This document shows positions 34,361 through 36,630 of a DNA stretch of 36,630 nt, piece after piece. This DNA is from Halalkalibacter wakoensis JCM 9140 (GTDB lineage: Bacteria > Bacillota > Bacilli > Bacillales > Bacillaceae_D): the NCBI RefSeq assembly GCF_000513095.1, contig NZ_BAUT01000040.1:1-36630 (forward strand), given 5' to 3'. Position 1 is the first letter of the stretch, and every line of letters begins with the position of its first letter. Under the pieces are notes generated by a model. It was not told where the DNA came from. It was given only the letters and a program-made list of their open reading frames with translations, and ran no database searches. Position numbers and translations under genes: made by a program.

Positions 34361-35409
34361 ATGGGATTAAAACCAAAAGATGAACAAGAAAAACAAAAAG
34401 TGGTACCGTTGTTTCAAAGTGGGGATTATTTTTTCCATCGAGGCATTGCAGCGTATCGAAAAAACCACTTACAGCGAGCGATTAAACTGTTAGAAAGAGC
34501 GGTAAAACTAACAAATACAGAACCTGTTTTTCATGTTCAATTAGCCGCAGTGCTTTCTGAGATTGGCGAGTATGAGCGGTCAAATGAAATATTAGAAAAT
34601 GTATTAGCCGAAAACAAAGACGTAGCGGAATGCTACTTTTTTATGGCTAATAATTATGCCTATTTAGGCTTATTTGAAAGAGCAGAACGCATGACATTGC
34701 GTTATTTAGAATTAAGTCCAGATGAGCGTTTTACACAAGATGCAAAAGATCTGTTAGAGTTGCTTCGCTTCGAACGGGAAGAAGAGGACGACTGGGAAGA
34801 AATTGAGGAAGATGAAGATGAATTGCTTGCTCAGTTTGAACGTGCCCATTATTTAATCAGACAAGGCAACATGTCTCAAGCTGTTCCTGTTCTACAAAAG
34901 ATCATGGATGAACATCCAACCTACTGGACAGCTCATAACCAATTGGCTGAGGCGCTTTTTCAAATGGGAGATGAATCAGCCTTTGACCTCTGTTATACGG
35001 TGTTGGAAAAAGATCCTGGAAACCTTTTTGCGATTTGCAATTTAGCATTGTTTTATCATAAAAATGGGGAAGCTAAGAAAGCAGAACCATTTATTCGTTC
35101 ATTGCAACGTGTCTACCGATCGATGGGGATCATTATACAAAAGTGGCAGAAACGTTATGTACAATCGGAGAGTATCAAGCTGCCTATGAAAGAATAAAAG
35201 ATGTTAGCCGCTGGGAACTAGAAGAACGTCCAAAGCTATTGTATTGCTTCGCGGTTGCTACGTTTTATGTTTCTGGTAAGGAAAAAGCAGAACCTTTGCT
35301 AAAACGTGCAGAAGAGCTTGGCTCAAAACAAGCGATAGACGTTCTTTCCGGAGTGGCGAAGGATCGCCCTTGGAATGAAATCGTACATTATAATTTATGG
35401 GTTGAATAA
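34361..35409 (+). CDS. yvcD: TPR-repeat protein (YvcD-like), with an apparent single-base deletion
   Basis: Tetratricopeptide-repeat protein of unknown function, found between hisI and trxB as in B. subtilis. Helical repeats are visible (FFHRGIAAYRKNHLQRAIKLL; VFHVQLAAVLSEIGEYERSN; CYFFMANNYAYLGLFERAERM), with an acidic insert (EEEDDWEEIEEDEDELL) near residue 145. The frame opened at ATG 34361 runs off the family pattern after LQRVY and stops at 35197. Adding one C at CC 35116-35117 restores PIDGDHYTKVAETLCTIGEY and runs to 35409, about 349 residues. The continuation is a clean TPR, so the break is recent or a sequencing error. The ribosome site GGAGG lies about 12 bases before the start. Confidence 0.82.
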
Positions 35410-35489
35410 GTAGGCAGAAAAATAGACAATACCCTTCCAATTCGCTACGATATGACTTAGAAATATATATTAGTGAAGAGCTTTAATAG

Positions 35490-36449
<960 letters not shown>

Positions 36450-36459
36450 AACTTTCGAA

Positions 36460-36501
36460 TCAAGTGCAAAATCTTTTTTGATTTTGCACTTGAATTTTTT
36501 T
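36460..36501 (+). terminator. Terminator after trxB
   Basis: TCAAGTGCAAAATC and GATTTTGCACTTGA form a perfect 14-bp stem with a 6-nt T loop, followed by a long T-run. Confidence 0.94.
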
Positions 36502-36575
36502 GGGAGAATCGTGCCCGAAAAGCACTAGACTTGCAGGGGACAGGAATTTTCTTACATAAGTTCGTGGGTAACCGG

Positions 36576-36630
36576 CCGCAGGGGAATGACACTAGCTTTC
36601 CGCGGGTGCCCGGTGAGCCTCCTCGGCTGA
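36576..36630 (+). repeat. C-type structured repeat cut by the window edge
   Basis: CCGCAGGGGAATGACAC, then CTTTCCGCGGGTGCCCGGTG and GAGCCTCCTCGGCTG, match the first half of the C units in E1 (from 5527) and E3 (from 12319). No GCCACTGAAAAAGTGC terminus precedes it, so this may be a C unit outside an E element or one with a lost end. Confidence 0.82.

Overview
The window reads as a chromosomal stretch of a low-GC Gram-positive Bacillaceae, most likely an alkaliphilic or halotolerant Bacillus relative. The gene order is that of the Bacillus subtilis secA-to-trxB region (secA, prfB, yvjA, cccB, ftsEX, ctpB, minJ, csbA, uvrBA, yvlBCD, hprK-lgt-yvoD-ppaX-yvoF, hisZGDBHAFI, yvcD, trxB). Shine-Dalgarno sites are strong and TTG/GTG starts are frequent. 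All genes lie on the + strand except one universal stress protein. No tRNA, rRNA, CRISPR array or prophage was seen.

Layout. 1-5400: protein export (secA), release factor 2 (prfB, with its programmed frameshift), a YitT-type membrane protein and a lipoprotein cytochrome c. 5400-14130: cell-envelope and division genes (ftsE, ftsX, an M23 peptidoglycan hydrolase, ctpB, minJ), separated by three large repeat elements. 14130-15800: small stress-type genes (csbA, uspA, a DUF2187-like protein). 15800-21000: uvrBA behind a LexA-like box, followed by a 52-53 bp tandem repeat. 21150-23000: yvlBCD behind a sigma-W-like promoter. 23000-27150: HPr kinase (apparently frameshifted), lgt, yvoD, ppaX and an acetyltransferase. 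27300-34300: two structured repeats, then a complete eight-gene histidine operon with starts overlapping or abutting stops. 34300-36500: a TPR protein (apparently frameshifted) and thioredoxin reductase.

The unusual content is in the gaps between operons. A GC-rich structured repeat of about 125 bp (called A here) occurs as three uninterrupted copies and three interrupted ones. Its predicted stems change by compensatory substitutions between copies, while an apical core of about 30 nt is almost constant. Each interrupted copy is split by a second element (E, 432-590 bp) with 16-bp terminal inverted repeats, GCCACTGAAAAAGTGC. In two of the three cases the A sequence AAATAGAGG is present on both sides of E, as in a target duplication. 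E itself consists of two further members of the same structured family (C and B) around a spacer that in one copy retains a decayed, coding-like fragment. Both window edges also fall inside copies of these repeats, which suggests the contig was broken there. This nested, hairpin-rich family is the best candidate for something undescribed. I cannot name it from sequence alone.

Three single-base losses at short homopolymers (two in hprK, one in yvcD) interrupt otherwise well-conserved genes. Sequencing or assembly error is the simplest explanation. The +1 shift in prfB is genuine and conserved.
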